From Glandiceps talaboti (taxonomy: Eukaryota > Hemichordata > Enteropneusta > Spengelidae), in NCBI RefSeq assembly GCF_964340395.1, contig NC_135563.1, positions 4,097,922 through 4,161,921 on the forward strand: a DNA stretch of 64,000 bases. The letters are read 5' to 3'. The notes under the pieces were generated by a model. That model saw nothing but the letters and a program-made list of their open reading frames with translations, was not told where the DNA came from and ran no database searches. The position numbers and the translations under genes were made by a program. Position 1 is the first letter of the stretch. Each line of letters opens with the position of its first letter. Positions 1 to 24,800 of this stretch are shown here, in pieces.

Positions 1-191
1 GTACGATAAATGTAATATGAAAATTTCATTTACTGAATAATTAGAATGTTAAAGGTGCACTAGCTGTAACTGGAATAATATATTTTTTCAATTAGACAAC
101 CAACAACAGATTCACTAAAAACTGTTGTGATACCAATAATTAGACATTTAGATGTTAATCCTCTTTCTCCTTGGGAATATTTGTTTGTACA

Positions 192-204
192 CTAGTAGTA
201 GTAC

Positions 205-272
<68 letters not shown>

Positions 273-277
273 CTAGT
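192..277. repeat. (TAG)n microsatellite
   Basis: About 25 trinucleotide units, flanked on both sides by ACTAGTAG-type variants, making the ends self-complementary (ACTAGT). Confidence 0.95.
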
Positions 278-808
278 TGGGAAAATGAGGATTAATTAGA
301 GGTCTCTTGTATCTATAAAGTAGTGCAGCTGAGCAACAGGTTGATGTTGTAATTGAAATGGGATGCTGATTTTATGGTGTGGACTCAAAATTCAACTAGA
401 TTAGATTTATTGTACAATATTATGTGTACAGATGCACAAATACAATTTACCCACGGTTGATTCAACACTGTTCAGGGTGTACGATATTATGAGTAAGTCA
501 TCCTATCTAACAACACAGTTTCAAAAAACATTCCAGTACAGCTAGTACAGCTTTAAATCTTTGCCATCATTCTTTCATTATAAATATATAAGTTAGCATG
601 TATAGATCAGTTATCTGTATTAAATGTCTTGAAAATAAACTTAGTTCTTTTACTTTCTTCTTTTAGTAAAATTGTATCTTGTAGCAACTTTAATGTAGGT
701 AGGAGCACGGCTTGTTACACTGTGCACTTCACATTTGAGAACACGTCTTCTGTTAATAACACATTCCACCTTTCTGAGTACTTTATTACTTATAGCTATT
801 AATAGCCC

Positions 809-881
809 AAAGACTTGCCATGGTCATAAGATCTCACTGAATCCAAAGACTTGCCATGGTCGTAATATCTCATGGAATCGA
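809..881. repeat. Two-unit 36-bp tandem repeat
   Basis: Two adjacent diverged copies beginning CCAAAGACTTGCCATGGTC, spaced 36 bp apart. They create a short open frame with repeated TCHGH residues that I regard as chance. Confidence 0.7.
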
Positions 882-2562
882 AAACATAGCAATGAAATTT
901 CTACTCACAGTTTGAAATGAATCCCAAATTTTCACTGACATCTCATCAGCATCCTCAGGGAAGTACTACAATGGGCTATTGGGGATTGGCTTCCAAGAAT
1001 TGTTTTGACTCTGTGAGTAGAAATTGTCAATACAAAACATGAACCCAGAGACCATGAACATTCACTCTCGCAATCTAAAACATGTTGTTATTTTAGGATA
1101 GCTTGAGATGCTAAGATGATGACAGGTCCTTGGGCTATTAACTTTAATAATGAACAGTATGTGAATATATGTATATGTAATTGTGAGTTTAATGTTACAG
1201 CACAATCTGATTCTTATTGAAATCAGCTCACCAATCCACTACTTTAAATACTCAATTCAAACTGGTCAATTTGTAAGCATGACTGAGTAAAGGATGTTTG
1301 CTTTTATGCATGACATGTTGGAGTAAAATCCATGGTAATGGTAACCATGGTTACTTGTTTATAATGTTATTTTGTGCATCTACTTTGGAGATTGTTCAAG
1401 TCAGAGAGGAAAGTTTGTATGTGAAAGATGATAAAAACCAAGGAGGTCGTACCATTCATGTTTAAATAGATCAAGATGTTGACAGAGATGGTTAAAAGTG
1501 ATATACTATACATACTTTGGGGAACAAAGAGCTTTCGTCAATATTTGGTATTTGAGTGGTAGATGAGATGAACATAGGAAGGAAAAAACCTATCAATGCT
1601 TTTATAAATTTGCTCAATGATGTACATTGTAGCATAACGATTTTACCCATGGCATGGCAACTGCATAATTGAAACGTTTTGGGTATTACAAGTATTAGTG
1701 CCTTAGGATATGGATATTTCTAAATCCTATTATAAGTCCCTAGTGCTTTCCTGTAAAATGGAAAAAGACATGTTGATGTTATGATGAATTGATTCAATTG
1801 AAAGGCAATCAAGCAGAGACTGTTGATGTAGAATAATTTGGTTTGTCTATCCAAGAAGTAGAAAGTCATAGGGCAGAAGTGACAATGATGTGAATTATGG
1901 TGATTGGAACAACTTATAACAGTTTCTGATTCAAATCATATAGGGACAGGGCTTGTCTTTTCAGATGTAATGTGCATGTATTGTATAATGATGTCAAACA
2001 ACGTGTTGCAGAGTACTGTTCACTTTCTGAGACAACCACACAGAAACTAATAAAAAACTGGACATATTCTACACTCTACGATAACGAGATCACAATTTCT
2101 TGCTACATTTAGTCTGAATGAAATCAACCAATTAAACTTACTGCAGCAAGACACAGACATTCCGGCACCAATGATTTGATGTCTATATTTCATGTCTGCA
2201 TGGTAGCAAGTTAGCTCATAATGTAGCAAGAAACTCAATCTTGCTTTCTTAAAGTGTACCATGTGTCATTTCTTCTTGATTTCTGTGTGGTTGTATCAGG
2301 CAGAGAGAGTGAACAGTAATCTGCAATGCTCTGTGTATAGATTACTGCATGCATGTGTTTGAGTTTAACGATATCCTGAATTGCTGCATGTGTACGGTTT
2401 CCTGGATTGCTGCGTGACTGTGTGTTTGATTTAATGATTACATCAAACTAGTCTATATTTTCAGTTACGAGTAAAAGTCTTTTCGAATTTCCTTCTGCGT
2501 GCATGCTTTTGTTGTTGTAGCCATGTTCCTGGTTTTGAAGTTGTTTTGTTTACGTGTTACAG

Positions 2563-14354
<11,792 letters not shown>

Positions 14355-14530
14355 ATGCTAAACGTGCAGAGATGCCACCGACAACTTTTATTAGTCTAAG
14401 AGTTTAACAATGGAAAGCAATAGCTACACATGACATTCTTTCATAAAGCATGTTTGGACCAAGTCCTGCTGCCTTTTTTCTCAGTGTTATTGCAGTTTAT
14501 TTTCAACTTTTACTACTGACTTTACATGTA

Positions 14531-14536
14531 AATAAA
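14531..14536 (+). terminator. Poly(A) signal of the coiled-coil gene
   Basis: AATAAA 177 bp after the stop codon, followed within 40 bp by a GT/T-rich stretch. It gives a 3' UTR of about 200 nt. Confidence 0.6.
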
Positions 14537-14819
14537 GACAGTTTATTTTGAAGAGTTTTTTAAAGGCGTTTTTAGCACTTACTTCCAGTTCAGACATTGT
14601 GAATTTTTGATGGTATAATTACGTAACAAAGTATCATGCTACTGAGTGTATCTTATTTTCAATGATTTGATCCAAGTTTATGTTGTATGTTGGTTTGCTG
14701 TGTTACTGTCAGCAAAACTCTTTTGTTGATTTCTTTGCTGCAATTCATTGGATTATTTCATTTTTAATTGACCAAATTAAACCAAATATTTTTCAAACTT
14801 TATTCAGAGTATGTGAATA

Positions 14820-15680
14820 TTTGAGATGGTACATGCATTCCATACAAATCTTAATTGTCTTTTAATAAAGGGCTTGAGATGGTACATACACTCCATACAT
14901 ATCTTAACTGTCTTTTAATAAAGGGCTTGAGATGGTACATACACTCCATACATATCTTAACTGGCTTGAGATGGTACATACACTCCATACATATCTTAAC
15001 TGGCTTGAGATGGTACATACACTCCATACATATCTTAACTGGCTTGAGATGGTACATACACTCCATACATATCTTAACTGTCTTTTAATAAAGGGCTTGA
15101 GATGGTACATACACTCCATACATATCTTAACTGGCTTGAGATGGTACATATACTCCATACATATCTTAACTGTCTTTTAATAAAGGGCTTGAGATGGTAC
15201 ATACACTCCATACATATCTTAACTGGCTTGAGATGGTACATACACTCCATACATATCTTAACTGTCTTTTAATAAAGGGCTTGAGATGGTACATACACTC
15301 CATAATATCTTAACTGGCTTGAGATGGTACATACACTCATAGACCCTACACCAGTTGGTGTAGGGTCTATGATACACTCCATACATATCTTAACTGGCTT
15401 GAGATGGTACATACACTCCATACATATCTTAACTGGTTTGAGATGGTACATACACTCCATACATATCTTAACTGGCTTGAGATGGTACATACACTCCATA
15501 CATATCTTAACTGTCTTTTAATAAAGTGCTTGGGATGGTACATACACTCCATACATATCTTAACTGGCTTGAGATGGTACATACACTCCATACATATCTT
15601 AACTGTCTTTTAATAAAGTGCTTGAGATGGTACATACACTCCATACATATCTTAACTGTCTTTTAATAAAGTGCTTGGAT
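14820..15680. repeat. 39/53-bp minisatellite carrying AATAAA
   Basis: Short units of 39 bp contain GAGATGGTACATACACTCC and ATACATATCTTAACTGG. Long units of 53 bp add TCTTTTAATAAAG, so an AATAAA hexamer recurs eight times or so. Short and long units alternate irregularly. The array lies just downstream of the coiled-coil gene. Its apparent open frames on both strands are products of periodicity. Confidence 0.95.
15338..15371. repeat. Perfect 34-bp palindrome inside a minisatellite unit
   Basis: Arms of 16 bp (15338-15353 and 15356-15371) are exactly complementary with a 2-nt centre. It interrupts one unit of the minisatellite and is bordered by ATACACTC on both sides (15330-15337 overlapping the left arm by one base, and again after the right arm), which looks like an 8-bp target duplication. 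Confidence 0.85.
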
Positions 15681-16017
15681 TTCAAACCATTAAAGGCCCA
15701 TCATTAAATCTCAGGTTCTCACATTAGTGGTCTCTTATCAGTGGAGCCATGATAAGGATTAGATATATTTACTCTCTTGTTCATCAGGACCCACAACTGT
15801 ACAGACAGCTAAAAGGGGTAATAACTCTTGAAACTAATATATTTCATACTCCACCCAGTTGAAAATGGTTTGCTCCATGCAACAAGTCAACCATTTTGTG
15901 TGCTAGATTATAGTGACTAATTCAATTTCACTGTAATGTGATCAGTGAGGAGGGATTCAAGGCAGGAGAGAAAGTATGTACCAATAAATGAAGGTGTAGT
16001 TTTAACAACCCTATTTT

Positions 16018-16115
16018 ACTTGACAAAACACATCTGGTACCAAACCATTTCAACTCAGCCAACCACTCCCTTGCCGACTTCAAAATAGTAGGACTTGAGA
16101 AGATATGGAAACTAA
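16018..16115 (+). mobile_element. Possible Penelope-like retroelement GIY-YIG relic
   Basis: The + strand frame reads DKTHLVPNHFNSANHSLADF then KIVGLEKIWK. The pattern HFN-x3-HS-x2-D-x6-EKIW matches the C-terminal endonuclease region of Penelope-like elements as I know it. Only about 30 residues can be recognised, so this is tentative. The opposite-strand open frames at 15928-16263 and 16300-16515 show no domain. Confidence 0.4.
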
Positions 16116-16553
16116 TTGTATAGACTAACACTTTTGAATTGAAATTTATTCCACCAGAAGAGAAAAATATATACACAAACTCTGAAAGCAACGGATAGAA
16201 CATTTCTGGTGAGGGCCATGGAAATAGTTTGTAGGAACTAATCAATGTCCATGGACCGTACATGTAGATAATAAATACAAATTTGGGCTGGTACGAGTTT
16301 CACAATAACAACAAAAATACAATTCTTAGAAGTGTTGGTGGCAAAATTAAATGGAAGCTTATAAACATAACGGAAAAAATAGTAAAATAAGAACAGGAAA
16401 CAAGCACAAGTTCTAATATACAGAAATAAAACTTGAAAGTTTCTGGATTAAAAACTTGACACATACGGAGAAAATGGAATAAACAGAAAACAATACCAAC
16501 TATTCTGGTTACCATTTTCGGTCTCGTGACTGGACGTTGGCGATATTATATTA

Positions 16554-16586
<33 letters not shown>

Positions 16587-17184
16587 GAGAGAAAAACATC
16601 TCTCAGAGGAACTGCAATAGACTGTCTTTACAACGCGGGTGAAGTTAACATCGGATGCTGATTGAAACGCTCATTTGAATATTTTCTGTGTTTGAATACG
16701 TGACCGTATCTGGGAGACATGTAGACCAGTTTTACTTTTTTGACCGATCTATATCTGGTGATGCATATCTACGAAAGCCGTCAGGGGACTTCCAACTTCC
16801 AACTTCTCAGTTCTACCCTCAACGGTCTTGATCAAGTGGGATCACCGATGCATGAGGGCGCCCCGTCACGGTGTATTTTACAAAATAGAGTGCGCTGAAA
16901 AATAGACAGAAAATAGCATACATGTAATTTTCTCTTTTCTGATAGTCTAATAGGTTCAGTAGTTGGTCCGCTAATGTAACCACTATCTCGTTGGTGAGCC
17001 ATTACAATTAATTAAGGTGGAAACAACGACTGGACTTTTCAGGTTATTTTCTGACATCGCTCTCAGAAATAATATTCCTTTCCCCATTTAAGAAACTCTA
17101 TACATGTCAAGGGAAAATCCAAGTTATACTTATTTCTGTCTGTTGTAAGTACAATTGTATGATTTATTAGGATTTTTTAAAATA

Positions 17185-17660
17185 AAAATTTTGTTTCCGA
17201 TAACATAATGGTTTTGGGAAATAGGGTAGGTAGGTCGGATTTTTATTTTATTTAAATAAAATTAAAACTTTTTCGGGAGAAATTGCGTCGATCCTAAAGC
17301 AAAATACTGGTTGGTCGCAAGTTCTGTGATAGTTTGATATGACGAAATTTATTTTAAAAAGTAAATGAAGAGTATATGTGTGAAGTAGACGATCACACAA
17401 ATATGCAGATTGCTGCACTATTAAAAGTCATGGTTTCTCTGGAATGGGATTTTAAAAATGACTATTATTACTTTCGCAAGAAAAGAGAAATGAAGAAAAT
17501 TAAGTAAATACTCACCATTTTACCCCTTTGAATGTAAAATGTGTTTAAATCACACGTAAATAGAAGTAAATTCTCACAATTTTTATCCTAGGCTTTTGAA
17601 TGTAAAATTTTTTTAGGGTCGGTGGCTCACACTAGTGTCGGCGACGGTCGGGTTATCGGT
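17185..17660. mobile_element. MITE-like element, family 1, copy b (inverted)
   Basis: Starts TTTGTTTCCGATAAC, then GGGTAGGTAGGTCGG and an A/T-rich run; ends GGTCGGGTTATCGG. Relative to copies a and c it is in reverse orientation. The interior also matches copy a in reverse complement (a GGTTTCTCTGGAATGG stretch). Confidence 0.6.
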
Positions 17661-17921
17661 TATTAACCATAAGCTTATTAGTACTATGAAAATATTGAAT
17701 CATAAAATAAAAATTTCAAAGAAGCCATACTGCACTTGACATGTGCTCAGCCATTTTGGGGATTTCGTAGGGTTTATGAGGAAAAGATCCGATGTCAGAT
17801 TTGTCCCCCTCTTATAAGACAAATACAAAAACAAATGTAAAAACAAAGACAGTATGTTATATGATGTCAGCACCAGAAGACCCATAAAACCTTGCAGGAA
17901 ATTCAAGAAATTCAAGAAAGA

Positions 17922-18067
<146 letters not shown>

Positions 18068-19131
18068 ATGGATGAACACTTGTCAAGTGTAACAGAGCGT
18101 CTTGCCCAGACTTTTCCCTTTCGGTAGACTTTTATTTCATTTCGTGTTAATACATAAACTTAATATTACGAAATGACATGGTACACTGCAGTGGAAGTGT
18201 TTTCTCAGCCAAAGTAACAAGCCAAAATTGTAAACAGTTGTCTTTCAAGTTTCCGTGTTTACAAGCTGTAATGAATGAGGATACCGCGGATATGAAACCA
18301 GTAACTCCCGATCATATGTACAATGTTACAATCTTATCTGAGTCTACGTGATGAATTCGAAGTTATCAAATTTTACTCTTAAGACTATCTGTAGCTTGCA
18401 TTACACTTGTAACAACTTCAATTAAGCTTATCTGCCTTTTGAATTTAATATATGATCAAATAGGAGACTAGGAAATAAAATAAAAAGATATAGGATAGTG
18501 AAATATATAGGAAATTGCAATGTATAGATCCATCAACTACGGACCTTCATCGTCGCAAACCACGGCCTGTGGCACCGTTCTTAACGAGCCGTCACACTGT
18601 ATTTCGAAGTGTAGCGGAAGAAATAATTGCTCTGGTTTGCGAGAATGCGGAGATCACGTAACATTTGATGTGAAGCGGTGAGTTGACTTGCGCGATCAGA
18701 AACAAGTGTAGTTTTACCCCTTTCATATATAGTTGGCTAAATACGTCAACATTATAGATATTATCGACATTTTATTGTATTATGATAGAAACATTTTGAT
18801 ACATATCTCGGGTAACAATGCCTGTGAGACCGGAACGTATGTATATACGCATAGCATAGTAGACGTTCAAATAAAACGTCTGTATCGCGATCGCCGCACA
18901 ATCGAATCATACACCTGACCACCGGTCATATAGAAAGTCATCTAGAACCAAGAAACTAAGATACACCCCAAACTTATTTAATGACTGACAACATATTTAG
19001 TTTTTGGAATTTGACGAGGACGAGGACGTCGAATTTACATGTCGTATATTAATTAAAAATAAATGGCGTTGCATTGTTGTTGTTTTTCTGTACTGAATGA
19101 ACTGTACAGTCCCCAAGGCATGCAACACACA

Positions 19132-19164
19132 CGCGTACACGTACGTACGTACGTACGTACGCAT
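19132..19164. repeat. (CGTA)n alternating purine-pyrimidine tract
   Basis: ACGTACGT repeats, self-complementary and CpG-bearing, in an otherwise CpG-poor window. It lies about 25 bp upstream of the E2F-like motifs in the presumed REC8 promoter. Confidence 0.85.
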
Positions 19165-19184
19165 AGAAGTTGTTGACGACAGCA

Positions 19185-19295
19185 GTACGAGGCGGGAACA
19201 GTTTCGCGGGGAAAATAGATCTTCATATTTTTAACGGCATTTGTTATTGGTCAATTTTATCAACGCGATGTTTCGATGCGTACCATTGGATAAAA
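19185..19295 (+). promoter_or_regulatory. Presumed REC8 promoter with E2F-like and CCAAT motifs
   Basis: GGCGGGAA at 19191-19198 and TTTCGCGGGGAAAA at 19202-19215 match E2F-type sites. Two inverted CCAAT boxes (ATTGG) are at 19246-19250 and 19285-19289. The surrounding 18540-19340 is the most CpG-rich part of the window. In mammals, germline and meiotic genes, including cohesin genes, are controlled through E2F6-type sites, so the layout fits, but promoter identity is inferred. Confidence 0.45.
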
Positions 19296-19309
19296 GTTCG
19301 ACAACTTAA

Positions 19310-19384
19310 ATTTGCATACGGACTGAACAGCTGTAAAACGGGACACGGAGGAGCAACAAGACGCAGTTGCAGAATTTCTTCCCT
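19310..19384 (+). other. Probable non-coding first exon of REC8
   Basis: A strong donor (T/GTAAGT) follows 19384, and a good pyrimidine-rich acceptor ends at 19711, giving a second exon that starts at 19712 and contains the REC8 start codon at 19814. No open frame joins across, so the first exon would be 5' UTR. The 5' boundary is a guess from the position of the CCAAT boxes. Confidence 0.4.
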
Positions 19385-19813
19385 GTAAGTTACAATTTAC
19401 ATACAAAGTAATCATGTGAGTACCTATATATATATATTGATATTATTAACTAGACAGCTTTGAGATAGAGACATTGCTATTTCAAGCAAAATGTCATATG
19501 GTCTATATAAACATCGAATATTACATCGCATACATGTATTTTGAATGGGAATTTTTAGTTTCCGCATTTGCGAAATGTTGTTGTTCAGAATGTTGTATTT
19601 GTATCTCACTCATCAAAAACAGTGGATACCGTCTGACACTAATATCCTGAAGGTTTTTACTACCAAAACTAGGTAATCATCTAATTTCCTTACCTTGTCC
19701 TTTGTGAACAGATCTAAACGTTAGGCCAACTAGCTCCCTGTTAACTACCCAACGGTTGTGTAACCCAAGAAAGGTTTATACTCATATAGAGTCTAGAGAA
19801 TATCAACCCCAGG

Positions 19814-21756
19814 ATGTTTTACTCGTACGAAATACTGGAGAGGAGAGGAAGATTTGGGGTTGTCTGGTGAGTAACTTTCATGTTATGAGTGATAATACTA
19901 GACCATAGACAAAGTCGACGTGTGGGTCTCCATAGCCATGGTACATGTAGTACTAGTGAATACGCACATTTGCACTTAATCAGAAGTTCAGAACCATTTC
20001 GCCGTGCATGCCAGGCAACTCGCATGACTCGGAGAAAGTCGCTCTTTACATGTAATGGTTCACTTGGTCCCAGATAAGATAGCAGTATTGTGATACAGAA
20101 CGAGTGCCTTCGATGTGGTTGACATGCAACTGGTACTGATCGAGTACTAAGGCTTAAACAAATCATTGCTCGGTTCCGGTTACCCGACCCCCACCTAGCT
20201 TTTCACTGCCACCCTAAAAACTTTTTTTACGTATTCGAGAAAAAAATAATAAAATCGCCAAAATTGAGAAGTCGCACGAGAAATAGTGGATGTGGAAACT
20301 GACATTATCAACTTAAAAAGACACTCTAATTTCTAAAATTGTTCTTCCAATCTGTAATGCCTGCACATCTGATGGGAAGAAATAAACAACTCATAGTCAG
20401 AGACCATTTGGAAAACAATGGAAAACCTGAATTAGATACTCACACATAAAAAAGTAAAGTAAAATAAAATAAAATGAAATAAAAAATCTACCTACCCCAT
20501 CTATTCTAAAATTAAGTTAACCAGAACCACACACATTTTTTTTTTGATTAGGCCTTAGTGATAATGATTTTTATTTTTGTACTCTTTTCCTTTGTAGGCT
20601 GGCAGCAACCAAAGCAGGCAAACTTACCAGGAAAGACTATAGCCGTGTAAATGTCCGCAGAACATGGTGAGCAAGAAAATTTGTCAGTTTAAACAGTTTG
20701 TGAATAACTCCAAAAAGGAATTCAATATTAGCCCTGTCCATATCTGATCCAGATCCAATCTGAATTAAACTGATCCAGATCACTTTAATCCGCATTGAAT
20801 TCACTTTCCATCCATCTACACACTAATAGATTTGATTTGAATTACATTAGTATACCTCAGTAACCTGTCCACACACATGTACCAGCTTTGATTCGGATTA
20901 CTTATTGTCAAACTAATTCACTCGAGTAAATGCCTGTCCACACCAGGTCACAACCTGATTTGAATTACTTTGATCTAGATCGAAACAACCACCCAGAGTA
21001 GGCTTTGATCTGGATCAGTTCATTCAAATTAGATACGAATTAACCACAAGTATGGACAGGTAAATCGGATGGGATCTGGTCAGATTTTGTAGTATGGACA
21101 GGCTTATTATCTGTGTGTTGATTTCCAATTGTAGCTTGGTCAAGTGAAAGGAATCTGACATACAATTAATTATTGAAATTAGTGAATATTTGATGGAAAG
21201 GCTGAGGGATCACTATAACTAATTCCTTGAGATGCTTTTAAAGCAGCACTAGCTGCAATTTCTAAAACTTTTGTTGAATATAATAACTTACTTGTAATAT
21301 CGTACACCCTGACCAGTATGAAATAACCTGTGTTTAATAGGTATAATAACTTACTTGTTATTTCGTACACCCTGACCAGTATGAAATAACCTGTGTTTTA
21401 GGTATAATAACTTACTTGTAATATCGTACACCCTGACCAGTATGAAATAACCTGTGGGTAAACATATTGTGTAGCAGTACACATATTATAGTGCAATAAA
21501 TACAATCAAATTGATTTTTGGGTCCATACCCTAAGATCACTGTCTTCAATGTGATCATGATTTCAACTCATTACTGTACTACTTATGGATAAAATCAACT
21601 GCTAGGTAACATATACAATGTCTAATTATTGGTATTTTAACCATTTTCAATGAACATATTGTTGGTTGTTTGATTGATTGATAAATTAGTACTCCATTGA
21701 CTGCTTGTGTTATAATCTAGTGTTGAATGTTTACTTGTAAATGCAGACATTGCACA

Positions 21757-21807
<51 letters not shown>

Positions 21808-24800
21808 TTATAATTTTCAGTGATGATATCATTAAAGTGATTAAATTGAAAGGCGTGTCTTCAAGACCTCATAAAAACAAACCAAGATTCTCCCTCTACC
21901 TATCTGCCCAGCTGATGTATGGAGTAGTGTGCGTCTTTGAGAAACAATGTCTTTATCTGAATGGTAAGTCTGACCAAGTGTAATCTTGAAATTCTACCTC
22001 TATCAAGGATTGATATTTTTTTAGCTATAGTTAGTTTTCAGAGAAGGTCCACAGTTCCTAATGCTATGTTTCTCATTAAAAACAATATTTAGGTTGGTAA
22101 GTTGAAAATAAAAGAAAGAAAGGGTAAGACTGGTAAAACATAGACCCTGGTAACAGAAAGGGTAAGACTGGTGATACAGTCTACCATATTTTGGTAATGA
22201 AACTTCAGTAAAATAGTTTGGGACCTTTTGATCACCCCTTAACAAGAGTACTGACTATTTAGGGTGAAATTCGTTAGTTCCTACAGCCATAATTTAGAGA
22301 AAACATCAGATGGAGACCATCATTTTTTCTTCCGTAAGGAAGAGATATATTTATGGGTAGAAGTCTGTCTCGTCAGGAAATGTTGTCTATAGTGGTACGA
22401 CAATGCGCTTATTTTATTTATTTTTTTTACAGCAATGAGCAAATAGCAATCAATGAGAAAAAATAACTTATTACATATGTTCTGTTGTATTCCAACAATT
22501 GTCTGTAGGAACGACAATCTCAAAACTTTGTCCTTATGGAAGACATTCAGTTTACATCTGGTGATTAATGATAGTGTCAGACTTTGAAATATTGATTTGA
22601 AAGAACATGAACACTTTACTGCAGTCTCTTTTTTTATTTATCAGCGAGACAACATTAGCAGTGATTGGATATTGGACCCTTATCAGTCACAGCCTTGTTA
22701 GGGATCTCATATCCAATCACAGCCTTGTTAGGGATCTCATATCCAATTACAGCCTTGTTAGGGATCTCATATCCAATCACAGCCTTGTTAGGGATCTCAT
22801 ATCCAATCACAGCCTTGTTAGGGATCTCATATCCAATCACAGCCTTGTTAGGGATCTCATATCCAATCACAGCCTTGTTAGGGATCTCATATCCAATCAC
22901 AGCCTTGTTAGGGATCTCATATCCAATCACAGCCTTGTTAGGGATCCCATATCCAATCACAGCCTTGTTAGGGATCTCATATCCAATCACTTCTAAAGTT
23001 GCCTCAGTAAAAATGTGCAGAGCATTTAAACTGTTTGGCAATCCATTGTGCATACATCATTCAAAGCCAATATTCTTTTGTTACATCTTCTCCAGATGAT
23101 GTTAGTAGACTCTATGGAAGATTTCACCAAACCAGAAAATTTTTACCAGCAGATACAGTACACATTGATCTACCACCAACCAGAGGAAGGTAGGTGTATA
23201 TCTGACCTAATATGGTAATTGCATTCAAATACTTGCTAGTTCCAAACAAAGAAAAAAATCAAACAAAACTACTCACTTAGAATATTGCCCACCGAGGCCA
23301 AACCTGTACCTCAACTGTTTGATGAAACACTTGGACAGTCTGTGAATTTTATCAGAAGACTTACTAAGAGATGATATGGATATTGGAAACTTGTTTTTAA
23401 AACTTATTTTCCTTCTCTAGATTCATCCCTATTTTATTTTTTAAATTTTGTTTGCAAAATATGCCAAATAGTAATATTTTAAAATATGAATGACTGGAAA
23501 TGCAATGTTGTTGTGTAACCTTTTACAAATGCAGCCAACAAGCAAGTTTTCTGAATGCATTAAAAAAAAATTGATAAAATAATTAACGTTAAGTTGAAGT
23601 ACATTCATACAGTTATAGTCTTATGGATGAATAAGGAATGAAAGCTGTTGCAATGTTCCCTCACACTGCAAGTGCAACATTTCATATCATGGCATGCCCT
23701 CCCACATTCTCCATCTATTTTCCAACCTTCAATACTCAGAGTCACCATTCATTCTGTTTATCTGGCGCAAAAATTTGTAACAGCCTACCTTTGTATATGA
23801 GAAATTATCTGAATTAGAAGAAAGTGAGTTTGTTTATTTCTGATAGTCTGACCTCATTCTACTTTCATTTTCATCCATATGTAGTTGGGTCAGATTTTGT
23901 CTTTTTAGTATATTTTGTCTGTTATGTGTTATATTTTATTGTTCTTGTCATCCTTGGTAAAAGTATTCAGTGATGTATCTGTTTTGTTTTTCATGTGAAT
24001 GTGATAGCTGCCATGTTGTATATCCATTTAATTTGTGGTTTTTCTGAATATTTTTGTGCCAAATCAAATCAGATCAAATCACTGGATCCAACTTGTCCAC
24101 TGCCCAATACTGAGAAACATTTCTCCTTCCCCCTTTTCCACATATTGTCATACTCCTCATTACCCTCTATCCTTCATTATGGTTCATCTTCACTCCCAAG
24201 AGATATTTATTCCATTCCTCATTAGATTAGTGTAACACCATAAAATACATGAACAAATTCCTCTGGATATTACACTTTTCTTAAATTCTACTCTCTTAAA
24301 TTTAACAACACTCGAGTGTCCACATTGCCGATACCTTTCCCATATTTCCTCATACCCACTTAGTATTTCCCACTCAAATACTAACTATTTTGCCCTCCCC
24401 ACTGACCAATACCTAAAAATCCCCTTCAACTGAAAAATCATGTACAAGCAGTTTTTAGCACTAACAGCTAATTTGCCACACCTGCCATTACAAGATGAAT
24501 TGTAAAATTCTTATGTGCAGTACTAGTGTGATATTTTTAACTTTTCAACGTTTTAACTACTAGATGGTTGTCATTAATAATTTAATTGTTCAAAAAAAAG
24601 ATGCAATTGGCAGATTATTCAAATATATATAAACATTCAAAATTAAAAACAGAACTAACAAATAGGTGTAAGTCCCAGTCTGTTGGGATGGCAACACAAA
24701 CACCTTCTAGATATAGATTTAAGGTGTAAGTCCCAGTCTGTTGGGATGGCAACACAAACACCTTCTAGATATAGATTTAAGGTGTAAGTCCCAGTCTGTT

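Larger units (their letters stand above)
1..2562. other. Left-edge region without a recognised exon
   Basis: I see no exon that I can support here. The first certain coding exon starts at 2563 with a split codon, so at least one upstream exon of that gene must lie in this stretch or left of the window. The region holds a TAG microsatellite, a small two-unit tandem repeat and otherwise ordinary AT-rich sequence. The short open frames at 735-920 and 2047-2262 have no recognisable domain and no splice context. Confidence 0.6.

Noticed and set aside
14851-15613. Repeated MECMYHLKPVKIC and LRWYIHSIHILTG open frames
   Set aside because: Both strands of the 39-bp minisatellite read open because 39 is a multiple of three.
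15928-16515. Two minus-strand hydrophobic open frames
   Set aside because: No domain, no splice sites linking them, and the + strand of the same stretch gives a better Penelope-like match.
22607-23099. Long periodic open frames on both strands (up to 144 codons)
   Set aside because: They come from the 30-bp minisatellite in a REC8 intron; a period divisible by three keeps several frames open at once.
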